In this document: positions 8,258 through 17,180 of the stretch, in pieces
How positions within the stretch are numbered: the stretch's first letter is position 1
How the letters are laid out: every line of letters begins with the position of its first letter
Assembly: GCA_946404865.1 (NCBI GenBank)
Contig: CAMJFC010000010.1
Location: 1-62,646, forward strand
Length of the DNA stretch: 62,646 nucleotides
Direction: 5' to 3'
Source of the DNA: an uncultured Prevotellaceae bacterium
Lineage (GTDB): Bacteria > Bacteroidota > Bacteroidia > Bacteroidales > Bacteroidaceae
Notes under the pieces: model-generated
What the model saw: the letters and a program-made list of their open reading frames with translations, nothing else
The model's database searches: none
Told to the model about the DNA's origin: nothing
Translations under genes and position numbers: made by a program

Positions 8258-10773
8258 GCCGCCTTTCTGTTGAGCCACCTGTAGATGGCCGGTTGCAGGA
8301 CGTAAGAGAGGATGACCGCCGAGATCAACCCCACGAGTGTGGAGAAGCCGACCGACTTGATGGCAGGATGTTGTGCGAGGAGCATGCTGCTGACGGTGAC
8401 CACCAGGGTGAAAGCACTGAGGAAGATTGCCGTTTTATGGTATTGCAGTTTTTGTTGATCGGGATCCGTCAGTCCGTTCATCACGAAGATGCTATAATCG
8501 ACACCGATACCGAAAATGAACGTCGAGATGATGATGCTGATGAGGTTGAACCTCATACCGAACAGATTCATCGCGCCGAGCACAATCAGCCAGCTAAGCA
8601 GAATCGGCATGAACGCCAGCAGCGTGTTTTTAACGTTGAAATGGAAGCTGACCAGCAGCACAACCAACACGAAGAGCATGGACAGCCATTGCAACACATT
8701 GAAGTCCTCGCTCATCTGCATAAGCGTATCGGTCGTATAATAATAGGTGTCGAGCACCAGCAGATTCGGATGGCTTGCCACCGCGTTGCAGATACGCATA
8801 TAGTCGCTCTCGCTGCTACGGACGGAGTCGTTGGCGCATCTCACCGAAGTAAAGCAGAGGTAGTCGCCACCGTAGGACTGTTCCATCATCGTGGACTGAT
8901 AGCCCTGCGGAATAATGTCAGCCTCATAGAGCGGGTCGGGTTCGTAGTCCGCCTCCACCGCGTCGAAGAAGGTCTGGAAGGCCTCAGCCCTCAGTCCTGC
9001 GAGCGGAGCCGTCTGAGCGATCAGCGCGCGCACCTTGCCCAATCGTTCCGGCGTCCAATATTCTTTCCACGCATCGATTCGCATCTGCTGCTCGCGCAAG
9101 GGGATAAAGACCTGGTTCGTGCGGTTATAGTCCTTCACCAGTCCCAGTGTTTTGAGCGAATCGAGTTTTTTGTCAAGCACCTCGAAGTTTTCGACAGCCT
9201 CCTCCATGGTTTTCCCCTGACTGGCGAAATATTTCTGTTTATCGCCCGTATAAGTCTTTTGTCGAAGCAGTTGCTCCGAATGTTCCGTCAGTTCATCCTC
9301 GTAGCCCAGGTTGTGCATATCCGCATCGAAGTTCGTCCCTCCGATGAAATAGGCCACAACCCCCACCAGCGCCACGACGACCAGCGTCGCGATGAGCGGT
9401 TTCTTCCTGTCGAAAGGAATGGCATTGACCCTGTTCATCCATCCCCACAGTCTACCGTTCGCCACCATGCCTTTGTCCTTGTCCTCCTCAGGTTTGTTCA
9501 TGAGGCGGTCGAGCATCTGCGGCAGGTATGTGAGACTGAAGAACGTCGTGCCCAGTATGGCGAACGCCGCGAACAGACCGAAATCCTTCAACAGTTCCGT
9601 TTTGATGAAGATGAGTCCGGCAAACGAGCCGATGGTCGTGAGACATCCGAGGCATACGGGTTTAACCTGGTCGCGCAGCATCTGTTCCGTGTTGCCCACA
9701 TACTGCTGGTGTGTGAGCACGTGGAGCACATAGCTGAGCGCCACGCCGAGCACCACGCCGCCGATGCCCAGTGCGAGCAACGAGAACTGTCCCCGGATCC
9801 AGAACATCATCGTCAGCCCGAAGAGCGTGCCGAAGACGACCGGCAGGAACAGGAGGAAGGGGAACGCAAGTCCCTTTCCTTTGCATGACTTCCTGAAACA
9901 GAAGAACAAGAAGATGAGGACCAGGATGACCGCCCCCGTGATGGTTGTGGTGAGATCGCGTTTGATTTGAGTGGAGTTGTAGAACCCGCTCGCGGGCGTG
10001 CCGTGATAGGAAATCCTCACCTCCGGATGAGATGCCTCGAACTGTTTGATCAGTTGGTTGATCATCTCAAACATCGCCGCCCCCTGTCCCGTGTTAGTGG
10101 CCGAGAAGCGCGGCGTGATGAATGCGATGCACACCGTAGAGTCGGGCACGAAGAAATGCGAATCCACCGTTTTGTAATTGCCGGTTGATGACAGCAAGCC
10201 CCCCAGTGCCATATCGGCCAGCACATTTCTCATCCCCATAGGATCCAACTGTATCAGCTCAGGAAACATCTCACCGAACTCCCCTTGCAGTTCATCGCGG
10301 TTTTGCTCCATCTGTTCGGCGAAATGCTCACGGGTTAACAGTGAGTCAAACTTCTGGTAAGCAGCCGTGTCGATATAAGCCGGCAGATGTTCGGTCAGAT
10401 AGTCCACACCGTCGAGCATCAGTTCATCAGGAATCCGGTAGAAAGCATCGGCTATGGTGCTGTCTTTTCCGTCTTTCACCATCAACGAGTCGATGAACTC
10501 GTCGCAGACCATGATGAGCGAATCGACCGTCGCCGAATCGTTCTCCGCCTCGAACAGCAGGAACGTCTTGTCTTTGATTTTCAGGTCGGCAAACGCCAGT
10601 TTCATGGTGCCATCCTCATTTCTTGAGGACGGCATGAGCTTGTCGATATCCTCTTCGAGATGGATGCGCGTGGCAAACCATCCGAAGAAGATGAACAAAG
10701 CCGCCATCGATGTCCAGCAGACGAACTGATGATTTCTGAAATAGCGGTATAAGCTGATTAACAGTCGGGTCAT
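8254..10773 (-). CDS. MMPL/RND-superfamily exporter
   Basis: Large inner-membrane transporter (839 residues) of the MMPL branch of the RND superfamily, which exports lipids. A first membrane segment near residues 17-37 is followed by a periplasmic domain of about 230 residues, five or more membrane spans at about 275-420, another span near 460, a second periplasmic domain, and a last bundle from about 690 to 830 containing the RND motif GIGVDYSIFVMNG. Such exporters accompany aryl-polyene and lipid clusters. The gene starts three bases after the ACP gene and overlaps the oxidoreductase by four bases, so it is in the middle of the operon. The cargo is presumably the cluster product. Confidence 0.9.
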   Translation of the reverse strand: MTRLLISLYRYFRNHQFVCWTSMAALFIFFGWFATRIHLEEDIDKLMPSSRNEDGTMKLAFADLKIKDKTFLLFEAENDSATVDSLIMVCDEFIDSLMVKDGKDSTIADAFYRIPDELMLDGVDYLTEHLPAYIDTAAYQKFDSLLTREHFAEQMEQNRDELQGEFGEMFPELIQLDPMGMRNVLADMALGGLLSSTGNYKTVDSHFFVPDSTVCIAFITPRFSATNTGQGAAMFEMINQLIKQFEASHPEVRISYHGTPASGFYNSTQIKRDLTTTITGAVILVLIFLFFCFRKSCKGKGLAFPFLLFLPVVFGTLFGLTMMFWIRGQFSLLALGIGGVVLGVALSYVLHVLTHQQYVGNTEQMLRDQVKPVCLGCLTTIGSFAGLIFIKTELLKDFGLFAAFAILGTTFFSLTYLPQMLDRLMNKPEEDKDKGMVANGRLWGWMNRVNAIPFDRKKPLIATLVVVALVGVVAYFIGGTNFDADMHNLGYEDELTEHSEQLLRQKTYTGDKQKYFASQGKTMEEAVENFEVLDKKLDSLKTLGLVKDYNRTNQVFIPLREQQMRIDAWKEYWTPERLGKVRALIAQTAPLAGLRAEAFQTFFDAVEADYEPDPLYEADIIPQGYQSTMMEQSYGGDYLCFTSVRCANDSVRSSESDYMRICNAVASHPNLLVLDTYYYTTDTLMQMSEDFNVLQWLSMLFVLVVLLVSFHFNVKNTLLAFMPILLSWLIVLGAMNLFGMRFNLISIIISTFIFGIGVDYSIFVMNGLTDPDQQKLQYHKTAIFLSAFTLVVTVSSMLLAQHPAIKSVGFSTLVGLISAVILSYVLQPAIYRWLNRKAA

Positions 10774-10776
10774 TTT

Positions 10777-11025
10777 TTACTCTTGGGGAAGATGAGTCTC
10801 GATATAGTCGTAGAGGTCGTTGAACGTCTTGATGGAAGACAGTTCGTTTTGCGGTATCGTGATTTTGTAAGTAAACTGCACGAGTGCCACGAGGTCCACG
10901 AGGTTGATGCTGTCAAGATTGAGAGTCTCTTTAAGAGAAGCCTCAGGTGAGAAATCACTCTGTTCGATTTCAAACTCTTCAGAAAGCAAAGTGTTCACCT
11001 GTTCGATAATTTCATTTCTTGTCAT
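10777..11025 (-). CDS. Acyl carrier protein (cluster-specific)
   Basis: An 82-residue acyl carrier protein. The phosphopantetheine attachment site is Ser39 in LNLDSINLVDLVALV, with Asp-Ser-Ile-Asn replacing the more usual Asp-Ser-Leu-Asp of fatty-acid ACPs. The helical four-bundle pattern is otherwise standard. It lies between the ketosynthase and the MMPL exporter, 31 bases after the former and 3 bases before the latter, and is therefore a dedicated carrier for this pathway rather than the housekeeping AcpP. Confidence 0.92.
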   Translation of the reverse strand: MTRNEIIEQVNTLLSEEFEIEQSDFSPEASLKETLNLDSINLVDLVALVQFTYKITIPQNELSSIKTFNDLYDYIETHLPQE

Positions 11026-11056
11026 AATAAAATGGTTGATTAATGTGTGAGTGATA

Positions 11057-12277
11057 TTATAAATTCTTTACAATCAATGTTGAGTTAGTGCCTCCGAAGC
11101 CGAACGAGTTGCTGAGGAACATATCGAAGTGCGCCTCTTTTGTTTCGGGCAGCACATTGACGCAAGCCGTCTCCTCGTCGGGGTTCTCGAAGTTGAGCGA
11201 CCCGCCGATGAAATCGTTTTTCATCATCATCATAGAATAGACGATTTCGCTGGCACCTGCCATCCACATCTCGTGGCCAGTCTGGCTCTTTGTCGAAGTG
11301 ACCGGCACGCGGTAGTCGCCGAACAATTGTGCGATAGCCATGGCCTCACGTCCGTCGCCCGCCTTGGTTGACGTGGCATGGGCGTTGATATATCCGATCT
11401 CCGTAGGTTGCACCCCGGCCGACTTCAGGCACAGTTCGAGAGAGCGAGCCGGTCCTGCCACGTTCGGTGTCGAGATATGGTCGCCGTTGCCGGAGAAACC
11501 CCATCCGATGATTTCAGCGAGGATGGGAGCCCCTCTCTTAACCGCACTCTCATAACTCTCGATGATGACCGTAGCCGCGCCACCGCCCGGAATGAGTCCG
11601 TCGCGGTCGCGGTCGAAAGGCCGGCAAGCCTTCGTCGGCTCGCCCTCGCGCACCGAGAAAGCCATCAGTCCGTCGAAAGCCGCCACGCAGTACATGTTCG
11701 CCTCTTGTGCGCCACCGCAGATGATGCAGTCTTGCAATCCATTTTTGATGAGGAGGTAGCCCAGACCGATGGACTGCGAGCCCGAGGCGCAAGCCGCAGA
11801 CGATGTGAGGTTGATGCCCTTCAAGTGGAAGAGCGTTGCCAGGTTCATCGTGACCGTCGAGTTCATCGACTGGAAGATGGCCCCGCTGCCGCAGGCCGCC
11901 GTTGACTGCATCTGTCTGAATTTGTCGAGCGACCTCATCGTTGCCTCCGCCACAGAGTCGTTGCCATAGATGACACCCACCTCGTGAGCGTCGATATAAT
12001 CCTGTTCGAGTTTGGCCTGTTCCATGGCCTGTTTTGTTGCCATATAGGCATATTGTGCCTCTTCGGGCATGAGTTGTCTTAGATTTCTGCTGAGAAAGGG
12101 TTTCAAGTCAGCTTTTGGCACGTCACCGCAGAGTGCCGACCTGAATCCGGCGTCTTTTCTTTCCTGACTAAAGATGATACCACTTTTTCCTGTGTACAGC
12201 GACTGGCGCACCTCGTCGAGCGTCGTACCGAGGCACGACCAGATACCCATTCCTGTAATCACTACTCTTCTTTCCAT
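11057..12277 (-). CDS. Beta-ketoacyl-ACP synthase (FabF-like)
   Basis: Condensing enzyme that elongates an ACP-bound acyl chain with malonyl-ACP. The thiolase-fold catalytic triad is intact: Cys163 in SSAACASGSQ, His300 in INAHATSTKAGD and His335 in SQTGHEMWMAG, so this is an active elongating ketosynthase rather than a chain-length factor. There is a C-terminal NSFGFGGTNSTLIV motif. Length is 406 residues. Only one ketosynthase is visible in the cluster, in contrast with aryl-polyene loci that carry several, and no ketoreductase or dehydratase is seen nearby, so those steps must be borrowed from fatty-acid synthesis. Confidence 0.92.
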   Translation of the reverse strand: MERRVVITGMGIWSCLGTTLDEVRQSLYTGKSGIIFSQERKDAGFRSALCGDVPKADLKPFLSRNLRQLMPEEAQYAYMATKQAMEQAKLEQDYIDAHEVGVIYGNDSVAEATMRSLDKFRQMQSTAACGSGAIFQSMNSTVTMNLATLFHLKGINLTSSAACASGSQSIGLGYLLIKNGLQDCIICGGAQEANMYCVAAFDGLMAFSVREGEPTKACRPFDRDRDGLIPGGGAATVIIESYESAVKRGAPILAEIIGWGFSGNGDHISTPNVAGPARSLELCLKSAGVQPTEIGYINAHATSTKAGDGREAMAIAQLFGDYRVPVTSTKSQTGHEMWMAGASEIVYSMMMMKNDFIGGSLNFENPDEETACVNVLPETKEAHFDMFLSNSFGFGGTNSTLIVKNL

Positions 12278-12312
12278 ATCCGGTTGATTCTAAAATACTA
12301 TTATGTTGATAA

Positions 12313-13446
12313 TCATAAATTCTTGCAATAGCACCTTCTGCGCTTGACGAACTGCGGATGCAGCGGTTTCCACTGTGTCAGTTCCCTCACATTATTCTCG
12401 AGTTGTGGTCCCGTCTCCGCCCATTTGAATCCATACCTGTTAAAAATAGGTATGAGGTCGTCGAAGAAGAGCGCATTGACGCCCAGTCCTTGGTAGTCGG
12501 GACGGACGGCGATGAGCAGCATCTCCGCATTGTCGTCTCTTTTCCATTTGAGCACCTTGAGCAGATGATACCATCCGAAGGGCCACAGCCGTCCTTTCGC
12601 CTTTCTCATGGCCTTCGACATACATCCCATGCAGATGGCCACCCCCACCACCTCATCTTTCTCGTTGACGATGATGGGCATCAGTTGTTTATCGACCAGC
12701 GCGAGGTATTTTTTGACATATCCGTCCACCTGGTCTTCCGAGAGGCTTGTGAATCCGAAAATCGGTTGGTATGCCTCGTTGAGCAGGTTGAAGATTCTTC
12801 TTCCGTATCCTCCCGTCGTGATGTCTTTGTCCTTGACCTTGATGACTCTCAGTCCGACCTGTTCCCTGTCGTATTGCGACACCCTCTGATACTTTGGCGG
12901 CACCGTCTCGGGGATATCAACCCTGACTTGCACCCAGTCCACCTCTTTTTCAAAGCCCATCGCCTCCATGTATTTGGGGTAGTAAGCAGGGTTGTAAATG
13001 GTGTTCATCGACCCCAGGAGATGGAAATCCTCGACGAGCATCCCCTCCTTGTCGAAATCAGTGATGCCGAGCGGTCCGTGAATCTTTTTCATCCCTTGCT
13101 GGCGCCCCCACTCTGCCACCTTATCTATCAGTGCTTTTGCCACATCGAGGTCATCGATGAATTCGATCATGGAGAACCTGACGTTTTCCGACTTCCATTT
13201 CTCGTTCGCCCTTTTATTGATGATTCCCACGATGCGCCCCACGGGTTGACGGTCGCGGTAAGCCACAAACGGTTGCACGCGGATGGCGTTCTGTCTGTCA
13301 TCTTGATGCGCCCTCAACACCTCCTTCACATCGGAGATGAGGTCGGGCACATACTGCTCGCATCCTTGATAAATCTGGTCAACGACATGGATAAAATCAT
13401 GCATCTGCCGTCGTCCCACGACTTTCACAATGTTTATTTTTTCCAT
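12313..13446 (-). CDS. GNAT-superfamily N-acyltransferase, BcerS-like
   Basis: A 377-residue protein resembling the long GNAT-fold group called BcerS-like, to which bacterial ceramide synthase belongs. Features are the opening VKVVGRRQMHDFIHVVDQIYQGCEQYVPDL, then VAYRDRQPVGRIVGIIN, IHGPLGITDFDKEGMLVEDF, and MNTIYNPAYYPKYMEAMGFEKEVDWV; the C-terminal half carries an acetyl-CoA/ACP site-like VRPDYQGLGVNALFF. Activity is expected to be transfer of an acyl group from acyl-ACP or acyl-CoA to an amine. It lies three bases after the AraC gene and 35 bases before the ketosynthase, so an ACP-made acyl chain is the likely donor. No serine palmitoyltransferase is in view, so a ceramide role is only a possibility. 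Confidence 0.75.
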   Translation of the reverse strand: MEKINIVKVVGRRQMHDFIHVVDQIYQGCEQYVPDLISDVKEVLRAHQDDRQNAIRVQPFVAYRDRQPVGRIVGIINKRANEKWKSENVRFSMIEFIDDLDVAKALIDKVAEWGRQQGMKKIHGPLGITDFDKEGMLVEDFHLLGSMNTIYNPAYYPKYMEAMGFEKEVDWVQVRVDIPETVPPKYQRVSQYDREQVGLRVIKVKDKDITTGGYGRRIFNLLNEAYQPIFGFTSLSEDQVDGYVKKYLALVDKQLMPIIVNEKDEVVGVAICMGCMSKAMRKAKGRLWPFGWYHLLKVLKWKRDDNAEMLLIAVRPDYQGLGVNALFFDDLIPIFNRYGFKWAETGPQLENNVRELTQWKPLHPQFVKRRRCYCKNL

Positions 13447-13449
13447 GTC

Positions 13450-14307
13450 TTATTCGTTTTTCTTATATCTTGTCCGATATTCCACGGGGGTGAATCCCGC
13501 CTGTTCGCGGAAATACTGGCTGAAGAACGACGAGTTGGGGAATCCCAGCTGGTTGGAAATCTCCTTGACAGACAAGTTCGTGTTTCTCAGCATGGCATAG
13601 CAATCCTCCATCACATTCTCCGTGATCCACCGGATGGGCGACTTGCCGCTCACTTTTCTGCACACAGTAGATAAATACTTCGGTGTGATGAACAGTTTCT
13701 CGGCATAGAACGACACTTGTTTCCTTTTCTGCGTCTCATTTGCGAGCAGCTCGAGGAACTGGCTGAAAATCACCTTATCCCTGTCGGTCGTATCATCGTC
13801 ATTGGGGTTCATATTCTCATGGCGCATCAGCTCGTCGCAAATCAGCAAGAGCACGGTATGCAGGAAAGCGAGCGTGAGGTCTTTAGACAAGATGGGCTTA
13901 TTCTCATTGCTGCCGAAGACCGAATTGGCGAAGCTTTGAATGCCTTCAATCCATCCGGTGTTTTTGACCACATAAATCTCTTTCATATACATTGCTTTAT
14001 TCCAGATTGTGATCTGTTTCGCCAGCAGAGACTTCAGCAGTCTGTCCGAAACGAGCAATGCACTGGCCTCGATGTCGGTGCTAATGAGCATGGGTTGCAC
14101 CAGTTTGCCTGCGGGGATGAGGAGCAGTTGTCCCGGCAGCACTTTCACCTGCTGCTGGCCTCCCACTTCCACAAGGATTCGCCCCCCCGTACAATGTACG
14201 ATAGAGTTATACGCACTCCTCATGGCCGCGAGGTTTTTCTCTTCCCTCAGGCTGTCGACGAAAATGACTTCGTCGTCCAATGCTTTAATAATGTTCATCT
14301 TCTTCAT
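13450..14307 (-). CDS. AraC-family transcriptional regulator
   Basis: A 285-residue regulator with an N-terminal cupin-like sensing domain (GGRILVEVGGQQQVKVLPGQLLLIPAG) and a C-terminal double helix-turn-helix of AraC type (FITPKYLSTVCRKVSGKSPIRWI, then LSVKEISNQLGFPNSSFFSQYFREQAGFTPVEYR). It is the first gene of the lipid cluster, with three bases to the acyltransferase gene, so it is probably cotranscribed and controls the operon. A TAATTTTG element lies at 14336-14329 on this strand, 22 bases upstream. The inverted repeats between this gene and degP are candidate operators. The ligand is unknown. Confidence 0.9.
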   Translation of the reverse strand: MKKMNIIKALDDEVIFVDSLREEKNLAAMRSAYNSIVHCTGGRILVEVGGQQQVKVLPGQLLLIPAGKLVQPMLISTDIEASALLVSDRLLKSLLAKQITIWNKAMYMKEIYVVKNTGWIEGIQSFANSVFGSNENKPILSKDLTLAFLHTVLLLICDELMRHENMNPNDDDTTDRDKVIFSQFLELLANETQKRKQVSFYAEKLFITPKYLSTVCRKVSGKSPIRWITENVMEDCYAMLRNTNLSVKEISNQLGFPNSSFFSQYFREQAGFTPVEYRTRYKKNE

Positions 14308-14622
14308 GCGCGTTCATGAAAATTTTTGCAAAATTAGACATTTCCGGGCAATTATCGATGTTTGTTTTTTCATTATAATTGTTCAATTTATCCCACGTCC
14401 TATTTCGTTTCGGCGTGAATTGATTGTTTTTTCTTAAAATTAAGAAAAGTAATGTAACCTGAACAAAATTAAAAAAGTGACATTTTGTAGTCAACATGCG
14501 TTAATATGTTTGATTTTATTGTTAAAAGGTGACAAATAAACAGTCAAAATGTCAGTATGATAAAAAATGCTTTTATTTTTGCATACCGAATTTCGAAAGA
14601 GAATAACTTATTTAAAAAAACT
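14308..14622. promoter_or_regulatory. Divergent control region between AraC gene and degP
   Basis: A 315-base AT-rich spacer. Minus-strand -7 elements TAATTTTG are at 14336-14329 and 14471-14464; the plus-strand -7 TATTTTTG for degP is at 14574-14581. Inverted repeats: 14429-14448 (nine-base arms TTTTCTTAA) and a spaced pair TGACATTTTG 14478-14487 with its complement 14545-14554. These may bind regulators. Confidence 0.55.
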
Positions 14623-16077
14623 ATGAATAAGAAAGCAAAGAACATGTTAGCCATTGCAGCACTGGGCGTGCTGACCATGGCAGGTAGCATTGAGAGTCCG
14701 GTCTATGGTGGTACCCTTCCTCCAGGAGGATATGTGGATTTGACCTACGCCGCCGAGAAGGCCCTTCCCGCTGTGGTACATATCAAATATGTGCAGAACT
14801 CCAAAGTTCAGACCATCGAGATGCAGTCGGATCCGTTTGAGGATTTCTTCTCCGACCCGTTTGGTTTTTTCGGCAACCCCCGCGGCAATGGCGGCACCCA
14901 GCGCCGACAGGTGCAGACCCCGAAGCGTGAGGCATCCGGTTCGGGTGTGATCATCTCAACCGACGGCTATATCGTGACGAACAACCACGTGGTGGAAGGC
15001 GCCGACGAGTTGACCGTCACCTTGAACGACAACCGCGAATACTCCGCCCGTATCATCGGCACCGACAAGACCACCGACCTGGCCCTCATCAAGGTTGACG
15101 GCAAGAGTCTCCCCACCCTTCCCATCGGCGACTCCGACAAGTTGCGCGTGGGTGAATGGGTCATCGCCGTGGGCAACCCGTTCAATCTGAACAGCACCGT
15201 GACCGCAGGTATTGTGAGTGCCAAGGCCCGTTCGTTGTACGCCAACGGCGTGGAGTCGTTCATTCAGACCGACGCCGCCATCAACGCCGGCAACTCCGGC
15301 GGTGCGTTGGTGAACTCGCAAGGCGAGCTCGTCGGCATCAATGCGATGCTTTACTCGCAGACCGGCAGTTATAGCGGCTACGGTTTCGCCATCCCCACCA
15401 CCATCATGAACAAAGTGGTGGATGACCTGAAGAAATACGGCACCGTGCAACGTGCATTGTTAGACATCTCCGGTCAGGATGTGCACAACTACATCGACGC
15501 AGAGAAGTCGAAGGGCAACGAAGTGGATTTAGGCACGAACGACGGTGTCTATGTGGCCAAGGTGAATGACGGTGGAGCCGGTTCAGAAGCCGGTTTGGAG
15601 GCAGGCGACGTGATTACCCACATCGACGGCAAGAAAGTGTCGAAGATGGCCGAGTTGCAAGAGGCATTAGCCAGCAAACGTCCTGGCGACAAGGTGACCG
15701 TGACCTATCTGCACAACAAAAAGAAGATGGAGAAGAGCGTGACGCTGAAGAACGCCCAGGGCAACACCAACGTGATGAAGAGCGCCGACCTGGATGTATT
15801 AGGTGCCAACTTCAAAGAGATCAGCGATGAGCAGAAGCAACAGCTGAACATCTCGTCAGGTCTGGAAGTGATCAAGGTGAATAACGGGGCGATGAAAGAA
15901 GCCGGTGTGACCAAAGGATTCATCATCCAGAAGATCAACGACAACACCGTGAAGACCCTCGACGACCTGCAGAAGATTGTGAAAGACGCCTCGACGAGCA
16001 AAGAGCCCGTGCTCTACATTCAGGGATTGTATCCGACCGGCAAGAAGAAGTACTTCGCCGTTCCGCTTTCGGAATAG
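14623..16077 (+). CDS. degP: Periplasmic serine protease, Do/HtrA family
   Basis: Envelope quality-control protease and chaperone. The trypsin-like domain has the full triad: His122 in NNHVVEG, Asp152 in TTDLALIKV and Ser225 in AGNSGGAL; two PDZ domains follow (about residues 285-375 and 390-480), the first with the GLEAGDVITHIDG loop. The signal peptide is MNKKAKNMLAIAALGVLTMAG. The frame is open 22 codons further upstream, but the promoter element TATTTTTG at 14574-14581 puts the transcription start near 14588, so ATG 14623 is the start. Length is 484 residues. The gene is divergent from the lipid-cluster regulator. Confidence 0.95.
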   Translation: MNKKAKNMLAIAALGVLTMAGSIESPVYGGTLPPGGYVDLTYAAEKALPAVVHIKYVQNSKVQTIEMQSDPFEDFFSDPFGFFGNPRGNGGTQRRQVQTPKREASGSGVIISTDGYIVTNNHVVEGADELTVTLNDNREYSARIIGTDKTTDLALIKVDGKSLPTLPIGDSDKLRVGEWVIAVGNPFNLNSTVTAGIVSAKARSLYANGVESFIQTDAAINAGNSGGALVNSQGELVGINAMLYSQTGSYSGYGFAIPTTIMNKVVDDLKKYGTVQRALLDISGQDVHNYIDAEKSKGNEVDLGTNDGVYVAKVNDGGAGSEAGLEAGDVITHIDGKKVSKMAELQEALASKRPGDKVTVTYLHNKKKMEKSVTLKNAQGNTNVMKSADLDVLGANFKEISDEQKQQLNISSGLEVIKVNNGAMKEAGVTKGFIIQKINDNTVKTLDDLQKIVKDASTSKEPVLYIQGLYPTGKKKYFAVPLSE

Positions 16078-16158
16078 CCACTGAGACGAATGCTTTGCGC
16101 AGCATTTCCTCTCGAAATCATTCTTAGCGCGGAACCTGACGAAACATTTATAAAAACG

Positions 16159-16197
16159 AACAAATTCGCAAATATTTGCGAATTTGTTTGTTTTATT
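16159..16197 (+). terminator. Terminator after degP
   Basis: Perfect palindrome with two 15-base arms (16159-16173 and 16174-16188) followed by a T-rich tail. The tail contains the -33 element of the rpoD promoter. Confidence 0.75.
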
Positions 16198-16218
16198 CTC
16201 ACAAATGCTGTAATTTTG
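16187..16218 (+). promoter_or_regulatory. Promoter of rpoD
   Basis: TTTG at 16187-16190, 20 nt, TAATTTTG at 16211-16218. The -33 element lies in the T-rich tail of the preceding terminator. Confidence 0.75.
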
Positions 16219-16301
16219 CAAACAATTGGGTTGAAGTGGACCCTTTGATTGAACATACGAACGCCAAGAACGTCCATCTTTACCCTTAATCATTGCACTC
16301 C

Positions 16302-17162
16302 ATGAGACAGTTAAAAATCACACAATCGACGACGAACAGGGAGAACGCCTCCTTGGAGAAGTATTTGCGTGAGATTAGTCATGAGCCCCTGATCAGCATC
16401 GACGAAGAGGTGGAGTTGGCACAGCGTATTCACAAAGGCGACCGCGAAGCGCTGGAGAAATTGACCCGTGCCAATCTGCGTTTTGTGGTGTCGGTGGCGA
16501 AGCAATATCAGAATCAGGGTTTAAGTCTTCCCGACTTGATCAACGAGGGCAATTTAGGTTTGATCCGTGCCGCCGAGAAGTTTGACGAGACCCGCGGTTT
16601 CAAGTTCATCTCGTATGCCGTGTGGTGGATTCGTCAGAGCATCATGCAAGCCATAGCCGAGCAGGGCCGTTTGGTTCGCATCCCACTGAATCAGGTAGGT
16701 CTGCTGGGCATTATCAACCGCGAGTTGATTAAGTTTGAGCAGTTGCATGAACGTCGTCCGAGCATCGACGAGATTGCCGACCGTGTGGATGTGCCTCAAG
16801 AGAAGATAGAGGAGGCGCTCAACAGTCCGGCACATCATGTGTCCGTGGACGCCCCGTTCTTGGACGATGAGGAGAGCAGTCTGCTTGACGTGCTGCCCAA
16901 CCCCGACGCTCCGAGTACCGACCGGGCATTGGTCTTGGAGTCGCTCCGCAAGGAGATATCGCGTCTGTTAACCATCCTCAACGACCGTGAGCGTCATGTG
17001 GTAGAAGCTTTTTACGGCATCAACCAGCCCGAATTGAGTATGGAGGAAATCGGCGAGAAATACGGTTTATCGCGTGAGCGTGTACGCCAGATTAAAGAGA
17101 AAGCCATCCGCCGTTTGCGTCATCACACGAAAAATAAGATGCTGAAATCCTATTTAGGTTAA
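16302..17162 (+). CDS. rpoD: Primary RNA polymerase sigma factor (Bacteroidota type)
   Basis: Housekeeping sigma-70 that recognises the TTTG/TAnnTTTG promoters seen across this window. The protein is short (about 286 residues), lacking the long region 1.1 and non-conserved region of proteobacterial RpoD, as is usual in Bacteroidota. It starts MRQLKITQS; an ATG three codons earlier (16293) is less likely. Region 2 shows NLRFVVSVAKQYQNQGLSLPDLINEGNLGLIRAAEKFD and FKFISYAVWWIRQSI; region 4 shows ELSMEEIGEKYGLSRERVRQIKEKAIRRLR. It is followed after 18 bases by a secreted hypothetical protein, possibly by readthrough. Confidence 0.96.
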   Translation: MRQLKITQSTTNRENASLEKYLREISHEPLISIDEEVELAQRIHKGDREALEKLTRANLRFVVSVAKQYQNQGLSLPDLINEGNLGLIRAAEKFDETRGFKFISYAVWWIRQSIMQAIAEQGRLVRIPLNQVGLLGIINRELIKFEQLHERRPSIDEIADRVDVPQEKIEEALNSPAHHVSVDAPFLDDEESSLLDVLPNPDAPSTDRALVLESLRKEISRLLTILNDRERHVVEAFYGINQPELSMEEIGEKYGLSRERVRQIKEKAIRRLRHHTKNKMLKSYLG

Positions 17163-17180
17163 TCAGTCCCCACATTCATC

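Noticed and set aside
8293..9888. A 531-codon open frame antisense to the MMPL exporter
   Set aside because: His/Glu/Arg-rich shadow frame opposite a well-defined membrane protein; no signal or domain.
12358..13674. A 438-codon frame antisense to the acyltransferase and AraC genes
   Set aside because: Shadow of two real genes; spans both without a promoter of its own.
14557..14622. Longer N-terminus of DegP
   Set aside because: It precedes and covers the -7 element; the signal peptide begins at the ATG at 14623.
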